Below, piece by piece: positions 60,481-64,000 of a stretch of 64,000 nt of DNA (the first letter of the stretch is position 1; every line of letters begins with the position of its first letter). The stretch comes from Pontibacter oryzae. GTDB taxonomy: Bacteria > Bacteroidota > Bacteroidia > Cytophagales > Hymenobacteraceae. Made by a program: the position numbers and the translations under genes. The stretch is from assembly GCF_003576375.1 (NCBI RefSeq), contig NZ_QWGE01000001.1, forward strand, positions 1-64,000. Reading direction: 5' to 3'. The notes under the pieces were generated by a model. That model was not told where the DNA came from. It made no database searches and worked only from the letters and a program-made list of their open reading frames with translations.

Positions 60481-62151
60481 TTATTTTTTGCTAAACCATA
60501 TTTCCACGGTATGATAGTTTGGCGCTAAACCACCAATCTTATCTAGGGATGCCACGTTCCACATATACTCAGAGTTAAAGCGAGGGCGGAAGCGGTAAGC
60601 CGGTTCACCCTGGTTAACTCCAAAGAATTGGCTCGGGAATGTAAACCCGGCAAATACGTTATTTGATGGATCTTGGTCAATTGTTCCATCTGGATTTTCG
60701 ATATAATGGTATCTCCTCAAGTCAGACCATGTTTCAATAAAGCCCCATCCCCATTGTGCAATATATTTCTGCAGCATGATGTGGCGAATGGTAAGCTCAT
60801 TGGCAGACTTAGGCATAAGCTTTTCGCTTGCTAAGTACTCTGCGCGCCGTTGCTCAAATACAGCCACTTCATCTTCAGGAGTGGTAGCGTCGTTGGTTAC
60901 AAAGGTTTTTGCAAAGTTCATGTGTGCGTTCACGCCCTTGGTATAGGCATCGAGGGCAACATCCTTAGCACCTTTAATCAAGGCTGCCTCTGCTTTAATA
61001 AACTGCAGCTGCGCATAAGTCATCAGCGGGAAACGAGCGTTGTTTCCGAACAGGTATTTGTTAGGTGTTGTGGAAGCAACGTTATCAGAAGCCGTGTTCC
61101 ACAGGTTCCTAGGCCGCTCGTTGGCAACAGTATACTCTGAAACACCAACCGAAGGAGTTACGCCACGGTACTGGCCATCATTAGCCGGTGAGAGCATTAC
61201 TGGCAGACGAGGGTCCTTTAAATGCTGTCCTGCAAAAATAGGATCATCACCGATCAAGGATGGATCTGACAGTACAGGATTCGTACCATCTAGCAAACTA
61301 ACAATAAACTTAGACTGGCGATATGAATTCAGGTTTCCACGGCGTGGGCCAAAGAAGTTAGTATCAGAGCTCACTGCCCCCTCGAAACGCACTGACGCAT
61401 CATCAGCGTTGCTCTGCAGTGCCTGATCTACATATTCAATTACCTTATCGGGGTTAAAGGTAGACTTGTTTGTTAACCGGCTTTCGTTTACAGCAAGCAA
61501 ACCGTAGGCAAAACGAAGCCATTTAGAACGATCACCGCCATAGATCAAGTCACCCTGAGCAAGTGTTGATGCTGTCCCAACCTTACCATCTGTACGTTTT
61601 AAGTTCTCGATGGCAAGCATGGTTAAACGGCGCACCTCTTCGTATACATATTCCTGCGAGTCGTAATCGAACGTGGTACGGCCTGGCTCAAATGCTTGCT
61701 TTACAACTATCTCTCCGTGATAATCTGTTAACAGCTGCCACCCGAAGGCACGCATCACATAGCCTACACCCACAAAATCCCAACGCTCCTCTTCAGCGGC
61801 TTTGTCAATCATATCGGTTAGGTTCTGGCCCATTGGCCAATACACCGAACGCCATAGTTGCCCTGCGGCGTCGCTACCTGAAACATACCCATGGCGATCC
61901 CAGGTAAGGTCTGTATCACGCGCATTCCAGTTTTGGATGTAGCGGCCCAAGTATCTCGAATCGAACTGGATTCCTAGGGCAAGCTCAGACTGCATGGCCG
62001 GCAAGTATAAATGCGGAGCAACAACCTGGTCCGGGCCGTTAGGGTTTGTGTTTACATCCAGATAGTTATCGCAACTTGTAGTTGCTAGAGCGCCTGCTGT
62101 AAATAAAGAAGCACAGACAATCTTTTTAAAAAAATTATATCTAGTTTTCAT
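60481..62151 (-). CDS. SusD/RagB-family lipoprotein (SusD-like_2)
   Basis: 556 residues. Lipobox Cys27 (ATTSC), then DNYLDVNTNPNGPDQV, a SusD-like_2 landmark. YVMRAFGWQLLTDYHGEIVV near 130-150 and LMTYAQLQFIKAEAALIKGA near 376-396 are conserved helices. The C-terminal segment IMLQKYIAQWGWGFIETWSDLRRYHY near 458-483 is the typical end. It lies 12 nt after the SusC stop. No signalling or hydrolase gene is within the window on this side, so the substrate is open. Confidence 0.93.
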   Translation of the reverse strand: MKTRYNFFKKIVCASLFTAGALATTSCDNYLDVNTNPNGPDQVVAPHLYLPAMQSELALGIQFDSRYLGRYIQNWNARDTDLTWDRHGYVSGSDAAGQLWRSVYWPMGQNLTDMIDKAAEEERWDFVGVGYVMRAFGWQLLTDYHGEIVVKQAFEPGRTTFDYDSQEYVYEEVRRLTMLAIENLKRTDGKVGTASTLAQGDLIYGGDRSKWLRFAYGLLAVNESRLTNKSTFNPDKVIEYVDQALQSNADDASVRFEGAVSSDTNFFGPRRGNLNSYRQSKFIVSLLDGTNPVLSDPSLIGDDPIFAGQHLKDPRLPVMLSPANDGQYRGVTPSVGVSEYTVANERPRNLWNTASDNVASTTPNKYLFGNNARFPLMTYAQLQFIKAEAALIKGAKDVALDAYTKGVNAHMNFAKTFVTNDATTPEDEVAVFEQRRAEYLASEKLMPKSANELTIRHIMLQKYIAQWGWGFIETWSDLRRYHYIENPDGTIDQDPSNNVFAGFTFPSQFFGVNQGEPAYRFRPRFNSEYMWNVASLDKIGGLAPNYHTVEIWFSKK

Positions 62152-62163
62152 ATTAAATCTTGT

Positions 62164-64000
62164 TTAGAAACCTACTTTCAAACCAAAGTTGACACCGATC
62201 GGCATCGGGAAATTACCGTAATCGAAGCCAACGCCACCACTACCGCCTACTGCTGCAGAGTTTCCGTTTACAACTGGGTCAAGGCCTGAGTAATTTGTAA
62301 TAATGAACAAGTCTGTTGCCGTTACAAACACACTACCCGACTTGATGAAGTTAACTTTACTCAGTAAGCTTGAATTTAAGTTGTAGTTAAGCGTTACATC
62401 GCGCAGGCGTACCCAGTTAATATCTTTCTCGATGTAATTGATATCAGGAAGGCCATATGCTGTTGACCAGTAATTCATGTCTCTTGATGGGTCGATTACT
62501 TTGGTGTTGATAGTCGGGTTAGCAGTGTTCTCTAATCCGTCCTTCACCACACCTTTAAATACCACTGGTGCTTCACGATCCAAAGTACGCATGCTTAAGC
62601 CCTTTTCAGTCAGGAAGTGCTCGGTACCATTGTAAATGTCTCCACCTTTTCTGAAGTCGAGCAGGAAGCTTAAAGACAGGTTCTTATAAGCAAACGAGTT
62701 TGTTAAACCAACTGTGAAGTCAGGTTGTCTGTCGCCTACTACTGTAAAATTATTCAGGTCGCGCAGTGGGTAGCCTGTGCTTGGGTCGATTAAGATTTCG
62801 CCGGCATCGTTACGGAAATAATCATGGCCAGTAAATGTTGTGAGCGGGCCTCCAACAACTGAACCTGCGCGTACATCCCTGTAAAGCCATGTGTCAGACA
62901 CGTAGAACTCATTTACACCTGTAGGCAATGAAATCAGCTCGCTCCATAAATGCGTGAAGTTTGCTAAAACGTCCCAGGTGAAGTTAGAGTTTACTACTGG
63001 CGAAGCGTTAAGCTGTAGTTCAACACCTTCGGTTTTCATCTTACCTGCGTTGAAGGCCTGAAGTATAAACCCTGTTGCATAGCTCAAGCGCATATTCTGA
63101 ACGATCTGATCTTCAGAAAGCTTGTTAAAGTAAGTCGCGTCAATGCCCAGGCGGTTGTTGAAGAACTTTAACTCAGTACCAAACTCGTATGAGGTAGTCA
63201 TCTCTGGTCTTAGGTCTGGGCTTGGGCCAGTAAAGGCATAGCCAAAACCACCGCCTGTAGTAGACTTAGGCTCCAGGAAAGCACGTATGCTGTATGGGTT
63301 TGCATCTTTACCAACTTGCGCCCACGAACCTCTCAGTTTACCATAGCTAAGGATGTGGTTGATACCACGCAATGGCTCTAACTCTGTGAAGATAAAGCTT
63401 GCACCAACAGATGGGTAGAAGAAGGATCTGTTCTCGATTGGAAGCGTAGAGCTCCAGTCATTTCTTCCGGTCAGTGTCAGGAAGAGAATGTTATCATAAT
63501 CCATCGTGAGGTTCCCGAACACACCGATGAGTCTGCGCTGAGATAGTCTGTTTCTGCCGCGGTGTGTTGTATTTTCAGTGTTTTCTATCGAGTATAAACC
63601 AGGAGCCAGGAATCGCTCGCCGGTAACAGCCTGAATGAAAGACTCCTGAGAGTTTACAGCACTACCCACTTTCAGGTTAGTATTAAACTTATCGTTCAAG
63701 AACGAGCGATTTAACTCGGCATAATACTGCAAGTTAAAGTTGCGCGTGTTGTCAAGAGACTGATCAAAAATACCTCCGCTTGAGTAACCGTAGGCTGACT
63801 CTGGGTGGCGAACCATGGTAATGTTTCCAGATGAGAAATCGAAACCAGCATTACCAACGAAGCGCAACCACTCCAGCGGCTCAATCATTAAGCGCGCATT
63901 AGTGATATAGCGGTTGTTTACATTGTTGATCTTGTTTTTATTGACGTTAAAGTATGGGTTTTCGATCTCGCTATCGCCGGTAGAGTAGAATCTACGCGTT
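62164..64000 (-). CDS. SusC/RagA-type outer-membrane transporter, 5' end beyond the window
   Basis: The frame is open to the window edge (about 612 codons seen), so the internal ATG at 63888 is not the start. Visible is the beta-barrel part: ENPYFNVNKNKINNVNNR near the edge, GRNDWSSTLPIENRSFFYPS, SWAQVGKDANPYSIRAF and LRPEMTTSYEFGTELKFFNN, then the barrel end PIGVNFGLKVGF with terminal Phe. These are typical for SusC. The plug, TonB box and signal peptide must lie upstream. Forms an operon with SusD (12 nt gap) and the DUF4397 lipoprotein. Confidence 0.93.
   Translation of the reverse strand, partial: TRRFYSTGDSEIENPYFNVNKNKINNVNNRYITNARLMIEPLEWLRFVGNAGFDFSSGNITMVRHPESAYGYSSGGIFDQSLDNTRNFNLQYYAELNRSFLNDKFNTNLKVGSAVNSQESFIQAVTGERFLAPGLYSIENTENTTHRGRNRLSQRRLIGVFGNLTMDYDNILFLTLTGRNDWSSTLPIENRSFFYPSVGASFIFTELEPLRGINHILSYGKLRGSWAQVGKDANPYSIRAFLEPKSTTGGGFGYAFTGPSPDLRPEMTTSYEFGTELKFFNNRLGIDATYFNKLSEDQIVQNMRLSYATGFILQAFNAGKMKTEGVELQLNASPVVNSNFTWDVLANFTHLWSELISLPTGVNEFYVSDTWLYRDVRAGSVVGGPLTTFTGHDYFRNDAGEILIDPSTGYPLRDLNNFTVVGDRQPDFTVGLTNSFAYKNLSLSFLLDFRKGGDIYNGTEHFLTEKGLSMRTLDREAPVVFKGVVKDGLENTANPTINTKVIDPSRDMNYWSTAYGLPDINYIEKDINWVRLRDVTLNYNLNSSLLSKVNFIKSGSVFVTATDLFIITNYSGLDPVVNGNSAAVGGSGGVGFDYGNFPMPIGVNFGLKVGF

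Noticed and set aside
1..64000. tRNA, rRNA, transposase or integrase genes
   Set aside because: Looked for on both strands by typical motifs; nothing convincing was seen.

Overview
The window looks like chromosomal DNA of a Bacteroidota bacterium, most likely a member of the Cytophagales/Hymenobacteraceae such as Pontibacter (genus is inference). The grounds are two SusC/SusD pairs, lipoproteins with Cys right after an SxxC-type lipobox, DUF4397 and DUF5700 proteins, a NagB-PIG-L fusion, a GH3-serine hydrolase fusion, and several TTG/TTTG-N19-21-TAnnTTTG promoters. No rRNA, tRNA, CRISPR, transposase or integrase gene was found.

Layout. 1-378 is the end of a heparin-lyase-like polysaccharide lyase with a Pro/Thr/Ala-rich tail. 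710-11662 is an exopolysaccharide/capsule locus on the + strand (Wzx flippase, four glycosyltransferases, Wzy-like polymerase, Wza, Wzc). It is closed by a CelD/BcsL-type acyltransferase and a polysaccharide deacetylase on the - strand. 14.8-33.2 kb is housekeeping: a D-lactate-type dehydrogenase, GlgX, an MpaB/DUF2236 protein, a K+/H+ antiporter, PBP1A, a thioesterase, an S1/P1 nuclease, an NCS2 purine permease, an NhaC-family transporter behind a SAM-I riboswitch (so probably a MetT-like methionine carrier), an AmpD-like amidase and a DUF819 transporter. 33.4-39.5 kb holds wall-recycling functions: a serine hydrolase, a YkfC-like C40 peptidase, an alpha-oxoamine synthase homologue, an L-Ala-D/L-Glu epimerase and a PBP4-type carboxypeptidase. 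39.8-49.1 kb has a SusCD pair, a wrecked GH9 cellulase pseudogene, a ROK regulator and the NagB-PIG-L fusion. 54.8-64 kb has a GH3/serine-hydrolase fusion, a GHL10 hydrolase, a DUF4397 lipoprotein and a second SusD/SusC pair whose SusC runs off the window.

The most remarkable part is 49201-54658. It is an array of seven small cassettes, all on the + strand, separated by eight imperfectly palindromic sites of 60-130 nt. These sites have the architecture of integron attC sites: an RYYYAAC-like R'' box, a foldable middle and a GTTRRRY-like R' box. In most cassettes the R'' box at the end is the reverse complement of the R' box that opens the SAME cassette (10/10 nt for three cassettes, 8-9/10 for three more; the third cassette matches only with a gap). 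Excised circular cassettes predict exactly this. The cargo is also typical: a MazEF toxin-antitoxin pair with its own promoter, a secreted DUF5700 metallopeptidase, small membrane proteins, unknown proteins and one gene decayed by three in-frame stops. No integrase is present, so this is a cluster of attC sites lacking an integron integrase (CALIN), in a phylum where such arrays are little described as far as I know.

Coordinates of sites and promoters were read by eye. Protein family calls rest on recognised motifs, not on database searches.
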